Shown: piece by piece, positions 41,023 through 49,516 of the stretch
Position numbering within the stretch: the stretch's first letter is position 1
Layout: every line of letters starts with the position of its first letter
DNA from: a bacterium UBP4_UBA6127
Lineage (GTDB): Bacteria; UBP4; UBA4092
NCBI GenBank assembly: GCA_002428325.1
Contig: DIVR01000007.1
Coordinates: 9,955-73,954 of the forward strand
Reading direction: 5' to 3'
Length of the DNA stretch: 64,000 nt
Program-made: the position numbers and the translations under genes
The notes under the pieces: model-generated
Told to the model about the DNA's origin: nothing
The model's input: only the letters and a program-made list of their open reading frames with translations
Database searches by the model: none

Positions 41023-41943
41023 ATGATTAGAAATATAATTCAAGCCAATAAAACCAAATCCTGGCTGATTGTCTTTTTCTTTATGGTATTTGTCATTATT
41101 GCCATGTATATCATCTCTTCAGCCATGGGATATAGAGAGATTGCCCTTCCTTTTGCCCTGCTAGTCTCTTTTCTAGGGACATTTTTCAGCTATTACTATA
41201 GTGATAAGATTGTCCTGGGAATGAGCGGCGCCCGGCCTGCCACCCATGAAGAAGACCGCATGCTGGATAATGTCGTTGAAGGCCTGTGTCTGGCAGCCGG
41301 GCTTCCCAAACCCAAGATATATGTCATAGAAGATTCTGCCCCTAATGCGTTTGCTACCGGGAGAAATCCCCAGAATGCCGTCGTTTGCGTAACCACCGGA
41401 CTTCTTGAAAAACTCAATCGAAGTGAACTGGAAGGGGTTATCGCCCACGAGCTTTCCCATATCAAGAATTATGATACCCTGCTGATGACGGTTACGGCTG
41501 TCATGCTGGGGACATTGACCCTGTTATCGGAATGGTTCATGCGTTCTCTCTGGTGGGGTGGAGGCAGGGGAAGATACAGTTCCCGGTCTGATGACCGGCG
41601 GCAAGAAGGCGGCAGCAGCAGTGGAGCCGCTATTTTCCTGGTGATTGGAATCGTCTTTGCCATCCTGGCGCCCATTGTTGCCCAATTGATTCATCTGGCC
41701 ATTTCCCGGCGAAGAGAATTTCTGGCCGATGCCAGTGGAGCCCTCTTAACCCGATACCCCAAAGGGCTGGCGGATGCTCTTAAGAAACTTTCTGCTGATA
41801 CTGAACCCCTGGAAGCTGCCAATAAGGCAACCGCCCATCTTTATATCGTGAATCCCCTGATTGAACATGGGGGGCTTGTCAATAAACTCTTCAGCACTCA
41901 CCCTCCTACTGAAGAACGGATTGCTGCTTTAGAGAAGATGTAA
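41023..41943 (+). CDS. htpX: HtpX-family membrane metalloprotease
   Basis: The 306-residue protein has four hydrophobic segments: two near the N-terminus (WLIVFFFMVFVIIAMYII and ALLVSFLGTFFSYYY) and two flanking a Gly/Ser/Arg-rich loop in the middle. The zinc site is in VIAHELSHIKNYDTL, with the downstream glutamate in SRRREFLADASGALL and the conserved LFSTHPPTEERI at the end. The enzyme degrades damaged membrane proteins under envelope stress. A URO-D-like gene starts five bases after its stop, so the two may be translationally coupled. Confidence 0.95.
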   Translation: MIRNIIQANKTKSWLIVFFFMVFVIIAMYIISSAMGYREIALPFALLVSFLGTFFSYYYSDKIVLGMSGARPATHEEDRMLDNVVEGLCLAAGLPKPKIYVIEDSAPNAFATGRNPQNAVVCVTTGLLEKLNRSELEGVIAHELSHIKNYDTLLMTVTAVMLGTLTLLSEWFMRSLWWGGGRGRYSSRSDDRRQEGGSSSGAAIFLVIGIVFAILAPIVAQLIHLAISRRREFLADASGALLTRYPKGLADALKKLSADTEPLEAANKATAHLYIVNPLIEHGGLVNKLFSTHPPTEERIAALEKM

Positions 41944-41948
41944 CCTCC

Positions 41949-43019
41949 ATGATAAACCTTACCTCCCGAGAACGTTTTTACCGAATGTTTAACCACCAGG
42001 AAGCTGACAGGATCCCGATTGTCGATGATATCTGGGGAGCGACCCTTGAAAGATGGCATCAGGAAGGGTTACCCCAAAATGTCCACATCCCGGAATATTT
42101 TGATATTGATTATCTCCCCCAGATATGGACCGATATTTCTCCTCAATATGAAATCAAAACGATTGAAGAGACCGATGAGTATATCATTCAAACCACGGCC
42201 TGGGGGGTCACTCAAAAGACCTGGAAACATCGAGCTTCCACTCCTTTATTTCTAGACCATGCTATTAAAGACCCTGACAGCTGGCAACAGGCTAAAAACC
42301 GGATGCTGGCCGAGAGTCCTGTCCGCATCAACTGGAAACAGCTTGAAAAAGATTATGCCTTATGGAAAGAGAAGGATTACTTTATTGAAGCGGCATTCTG
42401 GTTTGGTTTTGATGTGACCCATTCACAGGTAGTCGGGACCGAACGGTTATTAATTGCCATGGCAGAAGATCCTGAATGGTGTAGGGATATGTTTAATACC
42501 TTCCTGGATTTGAATATTACTTTGTATGAGCAAATCTGGCAGGCCGGTTATCATTTTGATGCCATCCACTGGTGGGATGATATGGGATATAAGGAGCATC
42601 CCTTTTTCTCCCTCTCCATGTATCGGGAACTACTGAAACCTGTCCACAAAAGGGCAGTTGATTGGGCCCATGCCAAAGGTATCAAAACCCATCTGCATTC
42701 CTGTGGAGATATCAGGACCTTCATTCCCGATTTAATAGAAATTGGAGTCGATGCCCTGAATCCTCTGGAAGTGAAAGCCGGGATGAATCCAGTCCAATTA
42801 AAAAAGGATTATGGAGATAAATTAGTTCTCCATGGAGGTGTGAATGCAGTTCTCTGGGATGATTATGCAAGTATTACCGATGAAATGAAACAGGTTATCC
42901 CCATTCTTAAGAAAGATGGCGGTTATATCTTTTCCTCAGACCATTCGGTCCCCTCTTCAGTCAGCCTGGAGAACTTTAAACAGATTATTAAACTGGCCAA
43001 AGAATTAGGAAAATATTAA
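41949..43019 (+). CDS. Uroporphyrinogen decarboxylase-like (URO-D superfamily) protein, possible corrinoid methyltransferase homologue
   Basis: The 356-residue TIM-barrel protein starts TSRERFYRMFNHQEADRIPI, the URO-D/MtaA N-terminal signature. A zinc-type motif HxC is in KTHLHSCGDIRTFIPDLIEI. Later come GVDALNPLEVKAGM, LVLHGGVNAVLW and YIFSSDHSVPSSVS. The last loop has Asp-His where many methyltransferases have Cys, so the zinc set may be incomplete. MtaA/CmuA-like members move methyl groups between cobalamin and thiols; true HemE would need arginine and aspartate residues I do not clearly see. The gene stands right after htpX without a good ribosome site. Confidence 0.85.
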   Translation: MINLTSRERFYRMFNHQEADRIPIVDDIWGATLERWHQEGLPQNVHIPEYFDIDYLPQIWTDISPQYEIKTIEETDEYIIQTTAWGVTQKTWKHRASTPLFLDHAIKDPDSWQQAKNRMLAESPVRINWKQLEKDYALWKEKDYFIEAAFWFGFDVTHSQVVGTERLLIAMAEDPEWCRDMFNTFLDLNITLYEQIWQAGYHFDAIHWWDDMGYKEHPFFSLSMYRELLKPVHKRAVDWAHAKGIKTHLHSCGDIRTFIPDLIEIGVDALNPLEVKAGMNPVQLKKDYGDKLVLHGGVNAVLWDDYASITDEMKQVIPILKKDGGYIFSSDHSVPSSVSLENFKQIIKLAKELGKY

Positions 43020-43324
43020 TAAGAGATTTGATGAAGCAAGATACCTCTTGAATACATGGGGATAGCCCTCATCAATCATTCTCCATCACTGTTTATAATT
43101 CAGTTCAAAGGTTCAGAACCCCACTTCACACCCTATAACCTCTTACCCTCAGCCACTTATCAAAAGTGGCTGACTCTCTTTGCCTGTTTATTATCCATTA
43201 AAAAAAGAGGAAGAAACCTCCCCCCCGGAAGGAATCTCCCTCTTTACTCGACAGGCGATTGCCTGAAGTCCTCTATCCAAAAAGAACTTCTGTCTCAACC
43301 GTTACTCTTTTCCTCGATTTTCCT
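43020..43324. other. Convergent intergenic region after the URO-D-like gene
   Basis: This 305-base gap has no convincing gene. It holds a hairpin with 9-base arms CAGCCACTT (43150-43158) and AAGTGGCTG (43164-43172), and the minus-strand terminator at 43198-43245. Confidence 0.6.
43198..43245 (-). terminator. Terminator after the GH4 gene
   Basis: On the minus strand AAAGAGG (43245-43239) pairs with CCTCTTT (43210-43204), followed by a T-run. Confidence 0.65.
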
Positions 43325-44626
43325 CTAACGATATTCAGGCAACCATCCCTTATGAGCCTCGATCAAATCATCACAAAGGTTTTTGATATCATCAATGTTG
43401 AGTTCAGATGAAGTATGGGGATCCAACATTGCCGCATGATAGATATAATCTTTTTTACGGGTCAGGGCTGCTTCCCGGGTCAAAATCTGAACATTAATAT
43501 TCGTCCGGTTTAGGGCCGCCAACTGAGGAGGCAGATTCCCCACATAAGTCGGGGTTACCCCACTGGCATCCACAAAACAGGGAACTTCCACACAGGCTTC
43601 CGCCGGTAGATTCGGTATCAGTCCTGTATTCATGACATTCCCGCCGATTTTATAAGGCACATTGGTTTCCATGGCCTCAATAATATAAGAAGCATACTCA
43701 TGGGTCCGCTGATGCTCCAGCTGTTTATTGGTAATCAGTTCTTCCCGCATCGTCTCCCATTTTTTAATCTGATCTATGCATCTGCGGGGATATTCATCAA
43801 TTGGGATATTGAGTTTTTCAATCATTTCAGGATATCGATTCTTGATAAAGTAAGGCATATATTCTGCATTATGTTCGCTGGATTCGGTCACATAATACCC
43901 AAACTGTTTCATGATTTCCAAGCGGACCATATTGCCATGGCGTTTGGTTACCTCTGAAGCCCGTTTTTTGATTTCGGGATACAGATCCTTACCATCCCGA
44001 GTTACTTCTAACAGCCATGCCATATGATTGATCCCGGCAATTTTCCACTGAACCCGATTGTCATATTCCATCCCCAGAAATTGGAATAAGTCCGGCACAC
44101 AAATCTGAACGCTGTGGCATAACCCAATGGTTTTCATCTGGGTAGCTGTCTGCATGGCGCCTGCCAACATTGCCATGGGATTGGTATAATTCAAAAACCA
44201 GGCATTCGGACAAACTTCTTCCATATCTTTAGCAAAATCCAGCATCACCGGAATAGTCCTTAATGCCCGAAAAATACCCCCAATTCCCAAGGTATCCCCA
44301 ATAGTCTGCTGTAACCCATATTTTTTGGGAATCTCAAAATCCGTTACCGTACAGGGTTCATACCCTCCCACCTGAATGGCATTGACCACATAGTCAGCAT
44401 TAGCCAGGGCTTTTTTCCGGTCAGTATAGGCCGTAATCTTGGCACGGCTCTGATTGCAATTTTCATTAATATTCTGAAGCATGCTCTCAGAATCTTTCAG
44501 CCTTTGTTCATTAATGTCATATAAAGCAATCTCTGATTCCTGCAGGGCGGGGGTCAACATACAATCCCCTAATACATTTTTAGCAAATACTGAACTTCCA
44601 GCACCCATAAACGTTATCTTAGGCAT
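43325..44626 (-). CDS. Glycoside hydrolase family 4 enzyme (alpha-galactosidase/alpha-glucosidase type)
   Basis: The 433-residue cytosolic enzyme has an NAD-binding N-terminus (KITFMGAGSSVFAKNVLGD). GH4 blocks are ADYVVNAIQVGGYEPC, LQQTIGDTLGIGGIFRALRT, FLNYTNPMAMLAG, the metal-binding GLCHSVQ (Cys-His ligands for Mn2+) and INHMAWLLEV. GH4 enzymes use NAD+ and Mn2+ in a redox-assisted hydrolysis; the CHSV motif is typical of alpha-galactosidase or alpha-glucosidase members. Exact sugar not assigned. AGAGGAAA precedes the ATG. It diverges from an AraC-type regulator across 141 bases, a standard local activator-target layout. Confidence 0.9.
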   Translation of the reverse strand: MPKITFMGAGSSVFAKNVLGDCMLTPALQESEIALYDINEQRLKDSESMLQNINENCNQSRAKITAYTDRKKALANADYVVNAIQVGGYEPCTVTDFEIPKKYGLQQTIGDTLGIGGIFRALRTIPVMLDFAKDMEEVCPNAWFLNYTNPMAMLAGAMQTATQMKTIGLCHSVQICVPDLFQFLGMEYDNRVQWKIAGINHMAWLLEVTRDGKDLYPEIKKRASEVTKRHGNMVRLEIMKQFGYYVTESSEHNAEYMPYFIKNRYPEMIEKLNIPIDEYPRRCIDQIKKWETMREELITNKQLEHQRTHEYASYIIEAMETNVPYKIGGNVMNTGLIPNLPAEACVEVPCFVDASGVTPTYVGNLPPQLAALNRTNINVQILTREAALTRKKDYIYHAAMLDPHTSSELNIDDIKNLCDDLIEAHKGWLPEYR

Positions 44627-44767
44627 ATTATTTTTCCTCTACCTCGAATTATCATATTTTAAATAAATTCTATCCTTGAAAATCCCCTAGAGTAAATGGA
44701 AGGTTGTTGAATAAATATGGCATTATGTGAGATTATTAAATATATTTAAAATATTATTCATCAAATT

Positions 44768-45592
44768 ATGCTTGAAAATATAGAGTTAACCCGATTAAAC
44801 CTGACTGATTTAAGTATGTATCATTGTGGGACAGAAGAATGCGCACCCTGTCATTCTTTCGGGCCCTGGGTTCGGGACCATTTTCTTATCCACTACATCC
44901 TGAAAGGAAAAGGGATTTTCCAGGTGGGAGATAAAACCTACTCCCTGCAAAAGGGACAAGGATTTCTTATCTGCCCCGGAGCTGTCACCTATTATGAGGC
45001 AGATAGCCAGGACCCCTGGCATTATATCTGGGTGGGGTTTAACGGATTAAAAGCAGAATCTTATCTGACCCAGGCTCGCCTAAACCAGGAAAATCCCATC
45101 TTCAGTGGAGGAGAGGATGATTTTATCCGGGAATGTTGCTGGGATATGTTGGAAGCCAGACATTTAAATAAGGCCAGAGAAGTGAGGATGTTAGGATATT
45201 TATATCTTTTTTTATCTCATTTGATTGAGTTAAGAAAAGAGATGACCTCCCTGAGACCAATTGAAAATCGAAAAGAAGAATACATCCGAAGGTCTATTGA
45301 ATATATTGAAAAAAATTACTCCCGCAAGTTAACTATTCAGGACCTGGCAAAGCAGGTCCTGCTGGACCGTAGTTATCTCTGTTCCCTGTTCAAAGAAGTC
45401 CTCCAACGGTCTCCCCAGGCTTTCTTAATTGATTATCGAATCACTAAAGCCTGTGAACTAATGGAAAATACTTCTCTCTCCATTGGAGATATTGCCCGAT
45501 CAGTCGGCTATGAAGACCCCCTCCTATTCTCTAAAATGTTTAGGAAAATCAAGAAAATAACTCCTTCCGAATATATCCAGGAGAAAAGGTAG
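44768..45592 (+). CDS. AraC-family transcriptional regulator with N-terminal cupin
   Basis: This 274-residue DNA-binding protein has an N-terminal cupin ligand domain (HFLIHYILKGKGIFQVGDKT, GFLICPGAVTYYEADSQDPW) and a C-terminal AraC double helix-turn-helix: SIEYIEKNYSRKLTIQDLAK, LDRSYLCSLFKEVLQRSPQA, and the conserved SIGDIARSVGYEDPLLFSKM followed by FRKIKKITPSEY. The arrangement is that of sugar-responsive activators such as MelR, RhaS or MsmR. It diverges from the GH4 gene, so it most likely controls that enzyme. The intergenic 141 bases are very AT-rich; I see no clear binding repeat. Confidence 0.92.
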   Translation: MLENIELTRLNLTDLSMYHCGTEECAPCHSFGPWVRDHFLIHYILKGKGIFQVGDKTYSLQKGQGFLICPGAVTYYEADSQDPWHYIWVGFNGLKAESYLTQARLNQENPIFSGGEDDFIRECCWDMLEARHLNKAREVRMLGYLYLFLSHLIELRKEMTSLRPIENRKEEYIRRSIEYIEKNYSRKLTIQDLAKQVLLDRSYLCSLFKEVLQRSPQAFLIDYRITKACELMENTSLSIGDIARSVGYEDPLLFSKMFRKIKKITPSEYIQEKR

Positions 45593-46046
45593 CGGCTATT
45601 CAACTAATCCAAATACCAAAACCAGTGAGGAAGAAGCTCAGGGCCCTTATGAGTTTTCCCCTCCCGCATCATAAAAATAACCCCGATGGTGAGTGTCCCA
45701 AACCCAAAACCGCCGGTATAAAAAAGAATTCTTATTGGTTCACCTTCATGGACCATTTATCCGCAAATTGGGCTGGCACAGAATCCGGTAGGGGATATCT
45801 TTCATCCGAACCTGCTTGTAACTTTCCTGATTGGATATCATTTACCTCAGCTTGAAATTGAGGAAGTGAGTTTTCCAGTTTTTTCTTTATAAGAATATTT
45901 CTTAATTCTACGGGTTGGAAAACTTCAGAAATCACAAGGATAGAGGCAAGAGGATTAAATTCTACGAGTCATCTCCAATACCCCTAATGAGTCAGTATCA
46001 TAATCCAATTATATCAATACCGAATAGACACCTTATTTTAATAAAG
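45593..46046. other. Gene-poor gap between the AraC gene and the transketolase-like gene
   Basis: This 454-base gap has no gene I can support. A minus-strand open frame of about 77 residues (around 45732-45960) starts without a ribosome site and has no recognisable motif; a plus-strand frame at 45625-45855 overlaps it. It could be a decayed gene fragment. Confidence 0.4.
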
Positions 46047-48098
46047 TTATTTGAAATCAACTCCCAATAACCTCCGGCTCGCTTTCAAAATAGAGTTTAC
46101 ATCATATCCCTGGTCTTGGGACAATTCATCCTGAGTAGAGCTTTGGGTGAGCAGATGAGTCCCCAGGGTTATTTCAGAAGCCCCCTTGGCGATACCCAAC
46201 GCATCCAGAGGAAGTCCTGCCACTCTTAAGAGAGAAGCATGGGGAGGAACCAATTCATCCATTTTCCGAAGACTGTATTCTGCCTGAGAAACGGGAAGAT
46301 TTAATAAATTAATTACAGAAACCTGAATTTTCTTCTCAGGATAAAGGAGCCGAAGTTGTCGGGCAGCATTCAGGGAAGAATAAACTTCCCGGCCACAGGT
46401 CAGAATCACTAAATCAGGAGAATCATATCGAGGGCCGACCACATATCCCCCGGAAAGGAATTCCTTATCGGTTATGTCTTTGAATAAATCCAGACAATCT
46501 TCAGGAGGAGTAAAAGCAATCATTTTCAGGTAAGCCATCTTACGATGAAGGATACAATCTTCAAAAATCAATTTAGCTTCCCGGGGATGGGCAGGATAAT
46601 AAGACCAGACACCACATTCCCAGGGTCCTCCCCATTGAGACACCGGCCGATCGGGGAGGTTTCTGAAAACAGTATTAGCGGAAGTCCCTGGCTGATGGGT
46701 CAGCCCCTCCCAGGCATTGGTCTCAATTCCCAGAATCAGAAAACGGGAACCCTCCAATGAACCCTGCTTAACCGATTCCGAAACCAGTAAACCAAACCCA
46801 TCCAGGATGGGGATGATGGGATAACGGCCCTGGCTATTTTTTCCCAGTCCGGCAGTAATGGCTACCGCAAACGGGTCCGCCAACCCTGCCCGAATCACAA
46901 AACCTTCAGGATGTTTCAGGGAATACATTTCTCCTTCCACTGAATCAGGCCCTGAATACTGAGGCAGAAGCCCCGGAAATTTACCTAAATCCGGATCTAC
47001 ATAAAGGATTGTCTTCCTGCCTTCAGGGGTATGAATCAAATATCGGAAAGATTCCTGGACCGCCTGCAAGGGACTTCGGGAGTGATTGGCGGGAGTGGGA
47101 AGTATCCCGGTAAAACTGACCTGAGTTCCTGACTCCTGCATTAAGTGTCTCTGGGCATTCTCCTTCAGCCGGGAAGATAACTCCCTGAAATATTCCAGGA
47201 CCTCCAAGGGGGGAGGAGTAAATAACGGCATATCTTCCCAACCATTATCTTTTCGATATTGTTGAAAAGTCTCCTCAGTCAGGGTATTCATATGAGCATG
47301 ATGCCCCACTGACTGGGGATTCGGCAGCCCATGCCATTTATCGGTTTTCGCCACCACAGCAGTAGGCCTTTCACTGACCTGGATTTCCCTTTCGAAATCC
47401 GAGAAGACTTCCCATAGTTCTGCGAGGTCATGGCCATTTTGCGCGACCAGGACATTCCATCCGAAAAAGCGGAAATAATCTTCCAGGGGCCTTTCTCCCA
47501 TTAAGTGAGAAGTTAATCCCGACATTGACTGCCGGTTATCATCCACAATAATTCCATAATGGTTCAACCGATTCAGCTTCGCAAAACGCAAGGATTCCAC
47601 ACCCATGGGCATGGTGAACTCGGCATCCCCCAGGTTGACCAAAACTCTTCGCCCCCGGCCTTCTATCTTGTCTCCCATAGCCTTCCCACAACAAAAGGGC
47701 AAAGGAAACCCCATACACCCGGTGGAGATATCCACTCCAGGTGTCAGCCAATGATTCATATAGGCCTGGCAGGGACTGTTTCGCTGCCGCAGGGTTTTCA
47801 ATTCCTCCAACGATAGTTCTCCCAATAAATATAAAAGCACATAAACTACCGGACTGGCATGAGGTTTCCAGGCAATAAAATCATAAAAAGGATTCGCCAA
47901 CCGAACTATCTCCGCCAGACTGATTTCCACAGAAGAGGTGGAACTCCCATAATGGCCCCTTCGGGGAGCGTCCTGATTGGCATAATAGATGGATTCAACC
48001 ATCAGCCTCCGAATATGACGGGCCGATTCTTCCAATAGTCCTTCCATGGCAGAATAAGTATCCTTGCACCCTTTTTCCTTTATCACTGATGGATTCAT
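46047..48098 (-). CDS. Transketolase-family TPP enzyme, atypical
   Basis: The 683-residue protein has all three transketolase-like parts. The N-terminal TPP-binding part has RRGHYGSSTSSVEISLAEIV and the diphosphate motif LVNLGDAEFTMPMGVESLRF...GIIVDDNRQS. The pyrimidine part is around residues 360-500 (IRAGLADPFAVAITAGLG, IPILDGFGLL). A C-terminal domain completes it (SPDLVILTCGREVYSSLNAA). The early block WKPHASPVVYVLLYLLGELS and LKTLRQRNS are closer to transketolase/AceE borderline members than to standard TktA. Possible roles are a transketolase variant, an aldehyde transferase, or a pyruvate/2-oxoacid decarboxylating E1. It diverges from an XRE-cupin regulator. Confidence 0.8.
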   Translation of the reverse strand: MNPSVIKEKGCKDTYSAMEGLLEESARHIRRLMVESIYYANQDAPRRGHYGSSTSSVEISLAEIVRLANPFYDFIAWKPHASPVVYVLLYLLGELSLEELKTLRQRNSPCQAYMNHWLTPGVDISTGCMGFPLPFCCGKAMGDKIEGRGRRVLVNLGDAEFTMPMGVESLRFAKLNRLNHYGIIVDDNRQSMSGLTSHLMGERPLEDYFRFFGWNVLVAQNGHDLAELWEVFSDFEREIQVSERPTAVVAKTDKWHGLPNPQSVGHHAHMNTLTEETFQQYRKDNGWEDMPLFTPPPLEVLEYFRELSSRLKENAQRHLMQESGTQVSFTGILPTPANHSRSPLQAVQESFRYLIHTPEGRKTILYVDPDLGKFPGLLPQYSGPDSVEGEMYSLKHPEGFVIRAGLADPFAVAITAGLGKNSQGRYPIIPILDGFGLLVSESVKQGSLEGSRFLILGIETNAWEGLTHQPGTSANTVFRNLPDRPVSQWGGPWECGVWSYYPAHPREAKLIFEDCILHRKMAYLKMIAFTPPEDCLDLFKDITDKEFLSGGYVVGPRYDSPDLVILTCGREVYSSLNAARQLRLLYPEKKIQVSVINLLNLPVSQAEYSLRKMDELVPPHASLLRVAGLPLDALGIAKGASEITLGTHLLTQSSTQDELSQDQGYDVNSILKASRRLLGVDFK

Positions 48099-48154
48099 TT
48101 TCTTCCATCCTCCCTTTCCTGGTCTTCCTCATCCATCCTCATGGTATATAAGTC

Positions 48155-48226
48155 ACTTTCCTAAGTCAAGATAAATATTTCTTCACAGGAAATTAATTTC
48201 CTTTATAGCATTCCGTTTACTTTCCT
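48155..48226. promoter_or_regulatory. Operator-like palindrome with two half-sites in the transketolase/XRE-cupin promoter region
   Basis: AGGAAATTAATTTCCT (48187-48202) is a 16-base perfect palindrome. Two copies of ACTTTCCT flank it (48155-48162 and 48219-48226). It lies between the divergent genes and is a likely binding site for the adjacent XRE-cupin protein. Confidence 0.55.
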
Positions 48227-48273
48227 CTAAAATTCAATTAAACTGATATAAAGTCATTCACGGGAGGAGACCG

Positions 48274-48987
48274 ATGCGCCAGAGTGAAAGCAGCAAGTCA
48301 GATTTTCAAAAAGGGGTGGAGCTATTTCTGCGGATAGCCCGAAAAAGGATGGAAGAATTGCAAGGGGAGAATATCACTGTCCGGGAGCTGATAGACCGAG
48401 CCATTGAGAGGCATCACCTAAGCCGGGAAGAAGCCATCACTCCCAGTTATTTATCCAGGATTTTGACCGGGAAACTGGTTCCCAAAACAGAAGAGACCTA
48501 TGATAAGCTCTCGCTGATACTGGATATCCCCACTTTGTTTGATGTAAGGTCTTTCATTCTCCCCCATGATGAAGGATGCGTCCATATCACCCGCAAGGAG
48601 ATGGATAATCCGCCGGAAGATTGGATGACCTTGTCTTTTGGAGGGATTCCCTACCGGACCACTAAAGCCAATATCATCGATGCCCAGATGTTCCCCTTTA
48701 TCGTGGAGTTGCAACCGGGAGAGAAGACCAAAAAAGGAAGATATAAGGCCGAAGCCGGAGAAGAAGTCGCAGTACTTCTGGAAGGTGAAGAGTTCACCCT
48801 GCGATTTGATAATAGCACCAAATACATCATTAAAAAGGGCGAATCCCTACATTACCTGGCAACTCAGCCCCATTATTCAGAAAATACAGGCAAACTGCCG
48901 GTCCGAATCCTGGTCATCCGGCATGACCCTTCTCTGTTTCGAATCATCTCAGAAGCTTTCAGAAGCGCTGACGGAAAAAACAAATGA
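48274..48987 (+). CDS. XRE-type helix-turn-helix regulator with C-terminal cupin
   Basis: The 237-residue protein has a helical DNA-binding part in residues ~10-90 (ITVRELIDRAIERHHLSREE, ITPSYLSRILTGKLVPKTEE, typical of XRE domains including the recognition helix SYLSRILTGK). The C-terminal cupin (IVELQPGEKTKKGRYKAEAG, EEVAVLLEGEEFTLRF, YIIKKGESLHYLATQPH) binds a small ligand in relatives such as SutR or PuuR-like regulators. GGGAGGAG lies before the ATG. It is divergent from the transketolase-like gene and probably represses or activates it through the palindrome at 48187-48202. Confidence 0.88.
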   Translation: MRQSESSKSDFQKGVELFLRIARKRMEELQGENITVRELIDRAIERHHLSREEAITPSYLSRILTGKLVPKTEETYDKLSLILDIPTLFDVRSFILPHDEGCVHITRKEMDNPPEDWMTLSFGGIPYRTTKANIIDAQMFPFIVELQPGEKTKKGRYKAEAGEEVAVLLEGEEFTLRFDNSTKYIIKKGESLHYLATQPHYSENTGKLPVRILVIRHDPSLFRIISEAFRSADGKNK

Positions 48988-49092
48988 AAGGGAAGAATAG
49001 ACTCTCTCTTTTTATAATCGAATATAAATATGACTAATCAACAGAGATAAGAAAAGGCCACATAAGTAATCAATTCTTTTTTAATAAATCTG

Positions 49093-49368
49093 TTATGCTG
49101 TTTTCCCCAAAGAATGTTTAAGTGACCGAGAATCCAAGATAATGGTTATTTCATCCCCATCCCGGAATTGATAAGGCCCAAACCTGGCACCATGCACGAA
49201 AATATGTCCTTCTCCCGGTTCGTATCCGCTAAATTCAACATAACCTTTAGAATCGGTATGTTCATCTGAACTCATAGCATGACGGGGTTGGGTATATTCC
49301 ATAACGACACGTTCTCCGAGCATAGGTTCCTGGGCTTCATCCAGCACTCGAATTTTGAAGGTTGCCAT
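49093..49368 (-). CDS. Small beta-sandwich protein (carboxypeptidase-regulatory/transthyretin-like), hypothetical
   Basis: The product is 91 residues from the ATG at 49368, which has AAGGGGGA upstream; the open frame continues to 49464 without a ribosome site. The sequence TFKIRVLDEAQEPMLGERVV, followed by TDSKGYVEFSGYEPGEGHIFV and FRDGDEITIIL, has the D-x-x-G-x-V/E-x-F pattern of a carboxypeptidase-regulatory-like beta-sandwich. No signal peptide. Similar folds serve as small structural or regulatory modules. It diverges from the iron alcohol dehydrogenase gene, 148 bases away. Function unknown. Confidence 0.65.
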   Translation of the reverse strand: MATFKIRVLDEAQEPMLGERVVMEYTQPRHAMSSDEHTDSKGYVEFSGYEPGEGHIFVHGARFGPYQFRDGDEITIILDSRSLKHSLGKTA

Positions 49369-49516
49369 AGTAACATCCCCCTTTACCTCATAGTACCCCG
49401 AACTCCAATTCTTTTCAACTCCTACCCCGGGTAATGAATAACTATCGGCTGAGAGAATAGACACTTCATGCCAAGTAAGCTAAAATCCAAATAGATGCAT
49501 GCGAATGGAGGGTCTT

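Noticed and set aside
43056..43328. Plus-strand frame of 90 codons after the URO-D-like gene
   Set aside because: Contains the hairpin and terminator region of the convergent GH4 gene; no gene signal.
45732..45935. Small minus-strand frame in the 454-base gap
   Set aside because: No ribosome site, no motif and partly overlaps another open frame; listed only as possible decayed sequence.
49369..49464. Longer start for the small beta-sandwich protein
   Set aside because: Extra N-terminal residues have no ribosome site; ATG at 49368 has one.
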